Positions 1-11,060 of a stretch of DNA of 64,000 bases are shown here, one piece after another. Origin of the DNA: Opisthorchis felineus. Its lineage: Eukaryota; Platyhelminthes; Trematoda; Opisthorchiida; Opisthorchiidae. The stretch spans positions 316,634 to 380,633 of the forward strand of contig SJOL01008995.1 in assembly GCA_004794785.1 (NCBI GenBank), read 5' to 3'. A program made the translations under genes and the position numbers. Within the stretch, counting starts at the first letter, position 1. Every line of letters starts with the position of its first letter. The notes under the pieces were generated by a model. The model worked only from the letters and a program-made list of their open reading frames with translations. It was not told the DNA's origin and searched no databases.

Positions 1-1390
1 TAGTTTGGCAACCTCCTATAGAATACAAAGTCATACAGGTTCTGTAGTGCTCCGTTTCGGAATCTGGAGCAAAGCAATCGAGTTTTCAAGGTAGCAAGGC
101 TCGAATGTATCTTCAAAGATTTAACTGCAGGCAAGGTCAGTCACCGGTTTGATGCACTGACGCCGTCAAATGAATACCATACAATTTTTCATCAATATGT
201 GTCCAGCTCCAAGACACTTTAATTTCGGCCGTCACTAGCCGTAACGTAAAGCACTTCGCATAATTACATATGATTTCGCATGGTATACTCAAAATCCTGG
301 CGTAAACTACAAACATGGCGAAAGAACTACTAGATGCAACTGGGATTGTACTGAAGTTTATTTCGCAACCCTGGCAATGTTGCAGTGTGCCACGTTTTGA
401 CTGTGAAGGAAATGATCTCCATAAAACAAGATCACAGTGGATAAACATGGTATTAGATCGACTATAAAACACCTTCCTTTTTGGAATCCTATTCACTGCG
501 TCGTCGATCTTACAGGCGGGTTTACTATACAACTGTTCTGTAGAAAAAATGGCCTCCAAAAATTAATCCCGATTTACTTAGTGGATAAGGTCTTTTATGT
601 TGGTATTACTAGTATCCAGTCGTATGGCAAGACCATAACTTTTTTCATAATGAACAAATCATGTTTTTTTGTCATCCCAATTCACAGCAGGTCGTGATAA
701 CAAAAGGCTACGATAAAGTCATCTGTATCCTACTGTCCTTGTGCGAGCGAAGATTTTCAGTAAAAGAAAGTTGGAAGTCGGTGTATTATGTGATTAGTCG
801 CAAATCATTATCAGGCCCGAAAGGTGGTCTAGCCATCTTCGGCATTTTGCAGCAAATTTATCGTTGGATAGGTATGAGGCCGTTTTCAACTAAACATAGG
901 CTGTGGTGACAACTGGAATGGAGTTTGTTCCGGTAGGAATGACCTTGTCATAGTTGGTTGGCAGACACATCAGCAAGAACAGGAAATGGGAAAAAATCAT
1001 ATAGAGGAGGTTAGCTCCCTAACTGGGTACACAGGGTGCCTCCTACACCCATAATTTTTAGGTTCTGTATGCGAACGTGTGGTCATGACTAAAGTCGGAA
1101 GTTATCTCGTAGAAACATGAATTATTTTCGGTTTTCCCCTGAGCTGCAAGTTACAAGATACACAAAACACAGTCTGTGATTTGTCTTGGTACACTTTTGG
1201 TGGACCTTGCTTTTGCAAGAAGGGATGCATCGTATCTACAAATGCTCTGATAAAATTACGAAACATTATGGAACATGAAAAGCGCATCGCCAGGGTGAGT
1301 AGTTGGTCTAAAGTCATCATAAAAAAACCTGAAATGCACTCACTTTATTCACTTTTATAATACAATTCTATGAACAGTGAGACAGTTTCT
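1..1390. other. No gene recognised
   Basis: The short open frames on both strands show no known protein motif and no convincing exon structure. No repeat shared with the rest of the window was found. Confidence 0.6.
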
Positions 1391-1680
1391 TGTCGTTGTT
1401 GTTCACGTCGCCTAAGTGTGGACACCCTCGCCTGTTTAGACGTGAAAGTTCAGATGCGTCCAGTGTGCGCTGGTGGAGTAGTTGCAAAACTCTTGCCTCG
1501 CCGGAGTTCAGACCACCCGGTACGGCCAGGAATACGCACTGCTGATGAGGTCCAATAAGAGCGAAATTCGAGTCCAGTGCTTCCTTCCTTTGGTATGGAC
1601 TCACCAGAAGAATTGCGCCAAAATATGTGGGGAACTGCCTATACCTGAGTGATGTGAACATGAATCCTACAAATCCTGCA
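1391..1680 (+). mobile_element. SM-alpha-like SINE carrying a hammerhead ribozyme (subfamily B), best copy
   Basis: A short non-autonomous retroelement. The order is a 5' part (from GTCGTTGTTG), a degenerate tRNA-like head with A-box-like sequence near 1471-1485 and a B-box-like GAGTTCAGACC near 1505-1515, then a hammerhead ribozyme at 1529-1584, then a 3' part. The 5' half aligns with 33892-34045 and the 3' half with 43585-43690, so the limits are set by shared sequence. A tRNA-like RNA polymerase III promoter followed by a hammerhead is the layout of the schistosome SM-alpha element. I see no clear target-site duplication. Confidence 0.75.
1529..1584 (+). ncRNA. Type I hammerhead ribozyme, core intact
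   Basis: Helix I is GGAA (1529-1532) with TTCC (1581-1584), an internal loop TAC, and GCACTG (1536-1541) paired perfectly with CAGTGC (1575-1580). CTGATGA is at 1542-1548, GAAA at 1563-1566 and the cleavage triplet GTC at 1572-1574. Stem II (GGTC with GAGC around CAATAA) has one mismatch. Stem III, within ATTCGAGT (1566-1573), is nearly self-complementary and leaves only two bases for a loop. All catalytic core bases are present, so self-cleavage after 1574 is predicted, probably best as a dimer. Confidence 0.85.
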
Positions 1681-2619
1681 ATAAAACCTACAACCGATGT
1701 GTTCTTAGCCGGAATACTCCACAGGAAATAGCACAGTCGAAAGTTTATGGCCCACTCATTGCTCCCATTCGTAAAGTGCAAAAGGTTACGGTTGTTCGTA
1801 CGCAGTACCACAGTTGATAATCTCAGCGTCAATATTTAGTTTTTTGACTGGAGTTCAAATGTCCGGACTGTAAACATATCGAAGGACGCTGTCACTGTGG
1901 TGGTAGGTTCTTCTGTCATCATGTTGAAACAAGCATCAACTTGCTCTTTATCAGAGACCATAGGTATCTTTCGGTTTAATGAGACTGACGGCTCAGTTTT
2001 ATGATACTAGTACGGAAAGACGTCTTTCGGACCTTATCACCACAAGTACATTCCTTCAAACCCACTTGGGGATAAGAGAAACAAACAGATTACCAGTGAA
2101 CTACAAAGGAGTTTGAATAAACAACAAGTACCAGAACAGAATGAGCATAGAGTCATTGAGAAATATTACAATCCGTTGTTTGTGCTCGCTCCAATTCATT
2201 CACGTTTCCCTCCTTAAGTCTCTTGAACTTTTAGTTTTTATTTCTGCTGACTTTGTTGCTTCATACTGTCGTCTTAGCAACCATGACACAAAACCTCTAC
2301 GTTGGTGCGATGGTGTGTCCAGTCGTTGTGGTCTACTGAGCTATAATCCAAAACATAAGGTCAGCGCAACCTACTTTGACACTGGATGTCATCTAGGCGC
2401 TAGGACCATGTTTGTAGCCTGTATACCGTACTTCCCCCTAAGTGACGGCAGAGCAGATTTTCGCAATTAAAAATTAAAATCCTACGAGGATAGGCTAAAT
2501 GCCAGTTGTCCCGATTTGCAAAAATTCCAGTCTCTGTCAGTTGAAAAACAAGGTATCTCATAGGGCAGAATATTTGTTAGGGTTGTCAATGTCATTCCAT
2601 TACAGCCAACAGAAAGTTA

Positions 2620-2739
2620 TTCAAGTAGAACATAAGGTTGACGGAAGCTCGTGGACTGCGCCTACTTGATGAGCCCCAAGAAGGGCGAAACCGGTCGTGG
2701 CTGTCGAAGAGTTTTCAGCAACCTTGTGAGTGGTTTTCT
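2620..2739 (+). mobile_element. Hammerhead-bearing dispersed repeat (subfamily A), copy 1
   Basis: Starts at TTCAAGTAGAACATAAGG, runs through a hammerhead and ends about CAACCTTGTGAGTGG. The same sequence occurs on the minus strand at 41597-41719 with high similarity, and in more decayed form at 4060-4175 and 18478-18582. AAGGTTGA near the start and TCAGCAACCTT near the end are complementary, so the RNA could close into a long hairpin around the ribozyme. No coding capacity. It could be a retrozyme-like or SINE-like element; no tRNA head is visible. Confidence 0.75.
2654..2705 (+). ncRNA. Hammerhead ribozyme, subfamily A, one core change
   Basis: Stem I is CTAC (2662-2665) with GTGG (2697-2700), then an internal loop, then GAC with GTC. 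The core reads TTGATGA (2666-2672, one change from CTGATGA). Stem II is a perfect GCCC/GGGC around CAAGAA (2673-2686). GAAA is at 2687-2690 and GTC at 2694-2696. Stem III is the palindrome ACCGGT with no loop. The changed first core base should cripple cleavage. Confidence 0.75.
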
Positions 2740-3702
2740 TCGGTGGTTTGTAAGTGTGTGTAAAAATGATCAGGAACCTTACCAGGTTGGTGCTCCAGCA
2801 GCGTGGTTTATGTTCCACAATTTTTCAGACAGATGCCGGGTGGTATGGTCTACACAGTGTACCGATTGCTGATATTCCAGACTAATGAAGACCACTTAAA
2901 TGTACATCTTTCACACGTGTACATTCTTGCTACACGGTTTAACCTTTCAGACTGACTTGGAACGCATAAATTCTTCGGTTCTTATATACATCAGCTTTGT
3001 GGTCCTTCAAAGGCTCACAAGCCCAAATTACGCATCCATTTTTATCTAGCTATGTGTAGGTCAATGTAGCATTATTTCACCAAACGGTACCTTGCTTCTT
3101 GGACTCGCAGCACGTCACTGCCTGAGGATATCGCAAATAAAAATCCAAAACTTATGCTTTCATTTGACTTTCAACCACTTCTCCCTAGTGACTTAATGGA
3201 ACCTAATTTCTGTGAGCTGCTGTTTAGAACCCCACTCAGGTCTGTGAATGCTATCATTCCAAACTCCTACACAACTCATTTTATTGTGTAATAAAAACGT
3301 CAAATGTGATCTTCAGAGCATGTACCATAAACAAGTGGATGGGGTTGAAATGTTAATGATCAACCCAAGCTGGCAGGTTATGGCCAGACCTCAGCGACCA
3401 ACAGGATCAGACATACAAAAAGTACCCACGGGGAAGAAACTCAGATATCATTCGGCTCAGCAAGGACGACAACAGACAGGCTGACCAGGTGCTCCGTGTT
3501 TTTACTTGAATTTGAAGAAGGCAGGGGCAAATTCAGAAGTGTCGATGGTACTATATCTCGCTCTGTTTATCACGAATTCACGTCACTGTATAATACTTGA
3601 ACACTACTAGCTTGTTCTAAAGGCTCTATGTATGACGAAACTGCTAGAAATGGAGACACGATGGAGCCTCTCGTGGTCAGTAGCGCATTGGTGTAAAGGC
3701 GG

Positions 3703-3731
3703 ATACTACTGATGAGGCATGCGAGTAGTAT
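3703..3731 (+). other. Hairpin with CTGATGA at its base, possible deleted hammerhead
   Basis: ATACTACT (3703-3710) pairs perfectly with AGTAGTAT (3724-3731). CTGATGA is at 3709-3715 and would be followed by a small GGCATGC stem, but GAAA and stem III are missing. Upstream, GTGGTCAGTAGCGC (from 3674) is faintly like a tRNA A box. May be a hammerhead SINE with an internal deletion, or chance. Confidence 0.3.
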
Positions 3732-4059
3732 GGAGTATTCTCTCAACTGCCTCTCGTCTAATGGAAGGTGGGGTTTATTACGGAAGTTGCGGAACTGCTT
3801 TGCAGCGTTCGTTTACAATTGTGTGACAGTCAGTGAACATCCACGAAAGTTCAAGAAGACGCGCGAGGATGTTCAGTTTTTAAAAACAAGGTGCATATGA
3901 GGGGCTTTCCTTCGTGTCCAGTAGTTTGTAACCGTTTAGTTGGTGTTTGCTAATGAACAACTCCCTGGCGAAGGGCTTTTCTCCTTACATTGGTATTCCT
4001 TGGCATTATGTGCAACAAACAGTTTCTTTTTTGGATGTTTCTTTTGTTTTCGGAACATA

Positions 4060-4175
4060 TGGTGTGGAACAGCTGCACAAATTCTACAGACAGCCCAAGA
4101 CCGGTTTCGACATGTTTGGGGTTCATCAGGTAGGCGTAGTTCCCAGGGGCTGTGATAACGAAACCCTCAATTGAA
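4060..4175 (-). mobile_element. Hammerhead-bearing dispersed repeat (subfamily A), copy 3, diverged
   Basis: On the minus strand this reads ACTACGCCTACCTGATGA, then GAAA and CCGGTC. CTGATGA (4129-4123), GAAA (4108-4105) and the GTC triplet (4101-4099) are all intact. Stem II (ACCCCAAACATGTC) has lost most of its pairing. It is a family member by order, spacing and flanks (GGGCTGTC, ACTACGCCTAC). Confidence 0.65.
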
Positions 4176-4994
4176 CTGCAATTTGGCGAAATTTCGCCTC
4201 AAAGCTCATGCGTATGGTGAACGCCGAGGCAAACTGTGCGCTGCACTTTATGCAAAAGAATACAAATATGCTTCTGTTACTAGTACGACCAAAGCGGGTA
4301 TTATTCCACTGATTATTCCACCCAGCAAGACATACTTGCATCGCAGATCTAAGTGTTGAGATAAGCGGACTCAGAGATACGCTGTGGTCGAAAAAGTACT
4401 CTGACTGCTTTCTTGGGTAAGTTACGCCCCATTTCGAGCAAAAATAGATGTGTAGCGAACGCATAACCGGGAATAGTCGGGGGAGGGGGGACACTACACT
4501 AGGTCATCCTTATTCACGTATATTCTTGTTTTTGTTATTCAAATGGCAGAAATTGAGCTCCACTAGACAAGCAAGCAGTGTGATATCTCCAGCATTTTAA
4601 TAGTAGTAGCTTAGTAGTACCCCGGCTACATATAAGCAAGATTGTTAAGCTGTTAGGCGGAATCCCATCCCAAAACTTCCCTACCGCTCACGATTAGGTG
4701 CTGGTACGACCAATAAGCTCAACTCGCTATTGACTGGTCAGAAGATGAGGGCTGTGGACGCCCAGGATCAAGACGAGCTCTGACTGGTATTCGCTGGATG
4801 TCGGTTGTCAGCACCGCATCTAGAAAGCATCCGGATGTCTAGAACGTTGCCTACATACATACAATTTTAACATCGACACTCTGCACATAGAGCTTTACCT
4901 GTTTTTGGGCGTTTAATACATTGTTTATACCACAGATGGCTATTCTGCTGAAAACGCTAGCTTGGGCATCATTGATATTACATAGATATCGAGA

Positions 4995-5028
4995 GCGTCC
5001 ATTCTTGCGTCCATTCTCGTCCATTCTC
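4995..5028 (+). repeat. Three tandem copies of GTCCATTCT
   Basis: GCGTCCATTCTT, GCGTCCATTCTC and GTCCATTCTC follow each other directly. No known function. Confidence 0.8.
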
Positions 5029-8000
5029 AAAGAAGGTTTATGAAACATCCGGTGAGCTGCTTCTGAAGATCTACAGGAAACAGTTTTCTTCTCGACTCAG
5101 GAGAGAATGTGTTAGCTATAGTTTACATTGACCGAGCTTCCAGGGATAAAAAACCCAGTAGAGGGCAGATAAGTTTCCTTTTGGGTAAACTAAATTGGAG
5201 AGTAGTAGGTATTCAGAACTACCAGCTTAAACAGTGTGTCTGAGTGACTGCAAATTAAGAGACGGATATCACATCCACTGTATGGGTAAGTTTGAGAGAG
5301 CGTTTGCGATGAGAGCTCCTCGGTTGGGGGCTCTGAAGTGAGACCTTGCGCACAAATTTTTTGATGGTGGTACTCATAATTAACGTCACATGGAAACCTT
5401 CAGGCCAAAAACATAAGCACATAATTATTACGAGCACCTGAGTTTTTTGAGTACATTTATGAGGTAGTGATTCAATTTTTGCGTAAAACTGGAGTTATTA
5501 AGACCAGATGGTTTATCAGACTTATTTGAAATAGCATGGTCCAATTTCAAGAGAGTTTTTTTCCTGCAACCACAGGAAACGCATGAAAATGGCATGCAAA
5601 GTTTAACTTGTTCTTCCGCAATATTTCAAAAGCTTTGTCCCGCAGTTTCCCGCAGTTTTCTTTGCTATTGCGAATGGAAAATGTAAGAATTATCTTGAAA
5701 TAGAACCTAGTATTTAGGTCAGTGTTCGTTTTTGAGGTAACTCGTGGGAGTAATCTATAATTTATCGTGTTCTCCGTTACTACGCATCTCTTTGTCTCAA
5801 AATTTACTCAAGCAAACCGAAAGAAAGAGTTTGTAGGTGCCTTTTGTTTCTAATTGGAACAAAATGGTAATTGTTCACTCTCCTTTGTTACATCAAAATA
5901 GTAGCTGTCTGTTATTTTCGTTGAGGAACTGTCAGCCTACAGCAATCCCGTCAGATGATGTGCGTCGGCAGGAATGAGCCTAGAAACGTGCTTCACTGAA
6001 TCCTCTGTATGACTTTGGGCAGAATTTTGGAGGTATCTATGGTCAGAAATTTGATCATATGGTCATAGAATATGAATATAATTCTAATCCCCGTGTAGAC
6101 AGACTCAAGAATTTATTGGGATCTCTTTCATGGCGATTCGAATCAACATCCTTGAAAGAAAAGTAAAGTATGGTTTACTACTTACGAAGGCGAAGTTCTA
6201 GCGTGAATGTGCATGGCTGCCAATTTTGACCGTTCGAGGAGAGGATAAAACGCTGCTACTTTTCTTATGGAGGAAACTCGTTCCCTCATGGTAATGATCC
6301 AGTGAACCGTCGATAGGGTGGGCAGTCAAGGGCATCCGTTCTAAGGATGTCAAGGCCTTGTAGAGTGTCTTTATGCTATAGAACAGTCGGCGGTGGCTCA
6401 GGATGTGCCCTTATTCCGTGAAGGCTGGTTGAATTGGGTAAATTACCCTGAAATGCCTCAGAATAGCCGTTGTTCCCTGATTGTAATGAACCAAGAAATC
6501 TTCTAGTAAACAAAGGCAATATCTATCATTTTAGATTCGCTACTTCCTTAGATCTTGTTCTTAGTCGACAACACATTCGAGTCATCATTCAAAATCGCGC
6601 AACTTTGATGAAATTTAAAATGCGAGAGGTTTATGCAAGAGGTGTTTTGTAGTTTCGAATCAAAGGATTCCTGTGTTTGTTTGATAAAGTGAACGAAGCC
6701 TTGAGTCAAATGCTAAAAAATTCGAACTACTTCAACAAGAATGGTTTAAAAACAAAATTGTAATATAATAGTGGTGACACTACGCAGAATACGTATATAG
6801 CTGCCTGACGTCCAAAAAGAATCAGCCGGTCAACAGTTGCTGATCTGCTGGTCGCCTGTGTACACTAAGTAAACCATAAGTGGTCTGCATGGAGCCATTC
6901 TTAGTGCTAAATACAAGCCTCTGCTGCAGAAGTAAGCCCGAGGGAATAACACTACTGGATCGACACACAGAGCTTTGTTGAGGGCCAACCTAAGTATGAT
7001 GGCATAGTGGGGATCACCAGCATATTTTCTTTTACACCGAGGAACTAGCCTCATCCTTCAATTTTCCCAAGTTTCCTCCAGTTATCCTTTTTCCAGCAGA
7101 TAAATTACCATAACAATGCTATCTGGAGAGAGTGGTGGCGTACTGCAGTGCCATTTGTGGACATCAAGGCCAAAAGCCAGCAGTTCGGTGGGTGTTAGTG
7201 CCTCAGTTTGCACTATTGACATTAGAGTCAAGCAGGCATTGCTTGGAAACCATAGCTAACTTATCTATGACAGGGGTTAACTTACAATGGGAGGAACTTA
7301 CCAAGGTAGTTCACTGGTGTTGTGGTGGCAGCTTAGACTGACTACGTTGGTGACACCCAAGCCCCATTCCGGTCAGGTGTGTGCGTCTGAAAGCGGTACA
7401 AATATCGATGGTTGTAGTTGTGCTCAACATTTTACGGCTGTTTAGAATGGCGCACCTTCGTACATGCCCCAGAACTATTCAGTTTCGTGTAGACGGCAGT
7501 ACTACATGTCGTTCCGTCAATTGTCATGTATTTTCAAGATCTGAAATCAAGATTTTAGTTTTTCGGAATTAGCTGAAAATTGTCGCAATGGCGGTATTTC
7601 GGCCTTTCTCGAGTTTGTACTTCGTCCTCTGACTGACCGAACGTGAGTTATTTCGGGATGCGGTTATCAGCCACTCGTTTTAAGCAACCCATTTCCCGTA
7701 CATGGTTGTGTATGTAGGTGCCTCCGATTCCGTTGGGCTTGGTTCGTTTTGGAGCTTCTTCTTTATGGATTCAATCTGATTACCGGATTCGGAGTATCGT
7801 GTAGAGGAAGTGAAAATTGTGGTCGGTATAGTGTCCACATTCAGCATCACATGGTAGTGAGGAAATTAAGACATCCTCATATATAAGGACGCTGGGATCC
7901 AGACTCAGTTCACGGTTCCTTCAATCGAGCGAATCGACTACAGTGTTGTCTTGGGAACCCGATATTTGCTCTCGACTGTCAAGTCTGCAGACAGCGTGTT

Positions 8001-8799
8001 CCAGAGGTAGCAACAATCTTCCCAACACGCCTTCCATTAATTTGGATGCAGGGAGTCTGCTGCTACAAACCTCCATCAAGTGGATGGAACACGAGTGTTT
8101 TAGAGACTCCTGTATTTGGACCCGAGCAAAATCCTGCCAAGACAAACTCTGTGGTTATTCACTGCAACTGTGCAAATGAGAGCTCACAGATCTTTGACTC
8201 CTACAGTTTCACCTTGGTTATGGAGAGTTTAGATATGAAGATACCGGCAGGTATCCTGTCTTCTCTTCAGCTTTCAAAGCTCACTCTTTGTGGGTGTGTT
8301 TGAAACGTTCATCCTTACTGGATCTTGTAGCAACTGCGCAACGTAGTCCAGTGTTTTGAATGTTTTGTTAGGTAACGTTGAGAAATGTGCCTGTCATGCA
8401 GCTAGTGTGTTTCCGGATATTGTGAGCTTTCGGTTGATCAGGATATCCTGGATGTATTATAGATACTGCATGTTTGATCCTCATGTCTATTTTAATCATT
8501 CAAAGAACTTCTTGTGACATCTTGGATTCGCAAATGACCGGAACTGTTGGTTCTTTTTTACCCATCGTTTACTCTTCAATCTGTATAAATGGCTCAGAAG
8601 TTTGGCCCTCATATTACTAAGCCCCTACCAAATTAAGGAATCCGACAGTTGTTGGAGTGTCTTGGTAAAGCAAGTGTTCTCATCGACCTTAGAAGAGATA
8701 AATGTATCCGTTTCATGAAACTAGCCATGAAGCTTCTCTTTCTTGAATCTACTGGCTTTAATTCCTGATATGGTCCTGACCGACTGTCCTTCCAACGTA

Positions 8800-8976
8800 T
8801 GTGGTGCCGTTTATTTGGACAAAATGTAAGCTTGAGCTAGCCGGAAGTTCTGTAATGTTGATAATGAGCCTGATGGGCAATAACTTCATCCCACGACGAG
8901 GTAACCTCTCCAGGTCCGATCGCACTTTGAATCCCACCAATGCCTGATCCGTTTCGCAATCAGATCCATGCACCAC
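8800..8976 (-). pseudogene. Possible LINE endonuclease C-terminal fragment
   Basis: The minus-strand frame begins MVHGSDCETDQALVGFKVRS. It resembles the end of an APE-type LINE endonuclease (GADCGTDHALV-KVR), with the catalytic His replaced by Gln, followed by a loosely similar spacer. It is short and degenerate. It could be chance similarity, and I see no reverse transcriptase beside it. Confidence 0.3.
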
Positions 8977-10949
8977 ATTTGTTACAAGGATTCACTTGAG
9001 ATTCTTTTTCGGACAGTGATGCAATCCACAATGTGTCAATGCTCACCTCCTAGATGTATCCAAATCGCGATAGACACCTTCCCAACATTGTTCCATAGTA
9101 GAAGATATAGGCAGCTTAAGTTTGCAGCTTCAGTTCCAAGTGATCTGAGAGTCTGCCTCCCTTGAGGGGATGAACTGATCCGAGTAAGGCGTAGTTGTAT
9201 GACTTTTAGTTCCGCCGCGTGAAGCAGGTACTTTCTGAGCTGCACAGGACTTTTGGTCTTTAGAAGTATTTCGACCATGTTAGACTGGACTCCGACGGTA
9301 CTGGCCACCGATTGGGTGGTCGATGCGTGTGAATTTAGGACCAACCTTTTCTAAACTTTTGTTCTTCTGGGAAGCTGCACCGCTGTTTCTATGACTTTGG
9401 GGATACTGGTGGCCTGGAGGAGACGCCTTACTCTCCTCACACCTCCGTCACAGTAACTAGCACATTAGCCCCACATCGCCTCGGATCATAACTGCTCGCA
9501 ATAAGCGAGTGAGTGCTTTTTGTTTGGCTGCCCCCTTCCTGATATGGTTAAACCATGTGGGACGGAATTCCAGCCAGCCTGGCCCGGAGTAGTAAGTCGA
9601 GACCACCATTACAAGTCAGCATTCTTTGGTGAACTCGCCTGTAGCACAGAGCTACGCCATCTGACCCTTGCGTATGTTAGGTGGGGCCACGTAGGGTTTG
9701 CACTGACTCGTATATGCAACCAGCCGAAAGCCCGTAGCTCTGTTAACCTGAGGTAATAAGGCTGAAAGGACAACATGAGGTGAGGGGGCAATTCGAAAGC
9801 CATCAGGCTGCCCAAATGACAGCTCATATTTGTAAAGTAGGGACAAATGAACAGCTGTAACATAGTGTTTACAAAATGAGATCCGTGTCGTGCACCATTT
9901 AAAAGAAGGGTACAAGGTACACACCTATGTTAAGCCAGTGTTGGCCATTATTCACCTTCGTCATTACCACCGGTAAGCAAAACAAACAGAGATGTCCACA
10001 GGGCTAGGCAGACTCGTTTGTGGATATATAAACGAAACGCAAAGCAGAATAGTTAAGTAAAAGTCAGGACAATACAATATAATGCAGTTCATACAAAAGA
10101 AAATCTAGATAACGATTAAAACCAATGAACAACCCGGCTACCCAAACCGGGAGCCTCGAACTTCCTGATACTCTGTAAAACGAACCATGGTATGTTGATG
10201 ACTACACCCATTACTATACAGAGTATTTGTTGGAGGCTCGAAATTGCATTCACTTTGCTGCAGATAACATGCACGAGAATTGCTAAATGCCACTGAAAAT
10301 TTCACCGAAATATTAGCAGCCATTACCAGAACAAATTCGGGCATGCTTTTGTTTAAATACCTCATGCTTGCAACTTTATGCTCTACTCATTCTCGAAGGA
10401 CATTAGAGACCTAAATTAGAGACGTACTACCATCGGCATAAACCCACCTCGCTAGTAGACAGTATGTTTTGATCGGGTTCAAATCCGAACAATATACAGG
10501 CAATCCCATGGTCTCGTCGATACAAAGGTTAATTTATGGCTGTATCTCCCTGCAGGAAAATCGCATACCTCATTGGGTTTCCTTAAACCAAAGTGAGCAG
10601 TCATTCAGCAAAGCCAGATCTGTGCATCGGCTGTCTGATTTGCTTTTATATATTCACTGGATGAATTACCCATCTGTGTAAAGCAGAACTGAAACCACGA
10701 AGAGCGTTCAACACTAAGCTCGACAATTAAAGTCTGGCTCTCTTATTCGGGGCCTGTCGTCAATGCACTGATGCATTATGGCCAGCCAAATTGAATACTA
10801 ATTCGTCACCAAATAATAATTTTTCGAGGAAAAGAGTAGTTGAATCCGAAAAGCACAGTCACGTGAACACTTTCTTCTTTATCGATCCTCTGCAGATCAG
10901 CTTAGTAGGTTCAGACATGTGACCATTTGACCAGTAATATCAGGACCAC

Positions 10950-11060
10950 ATATGCGCCGGCCAGTTTGTGAAGCTTGTGAAATTACTTTCAAGTGTGATT
11001 TTTGTTCTAACCAGCTGCTGATTAATTCAATCATCTGACAACTGCGGGAAACAGAGAATT
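10950..11060 (+). repeat. Short dispersed repeat (CCGGCCAGTTTGTG), copy 1
   Basis: CGCCGGCCAGTTTGTGAAGC then TTGTGAAATTACTTTCAAGT aligns with 25160-25270. Type unknown. Confidence 0.4.
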
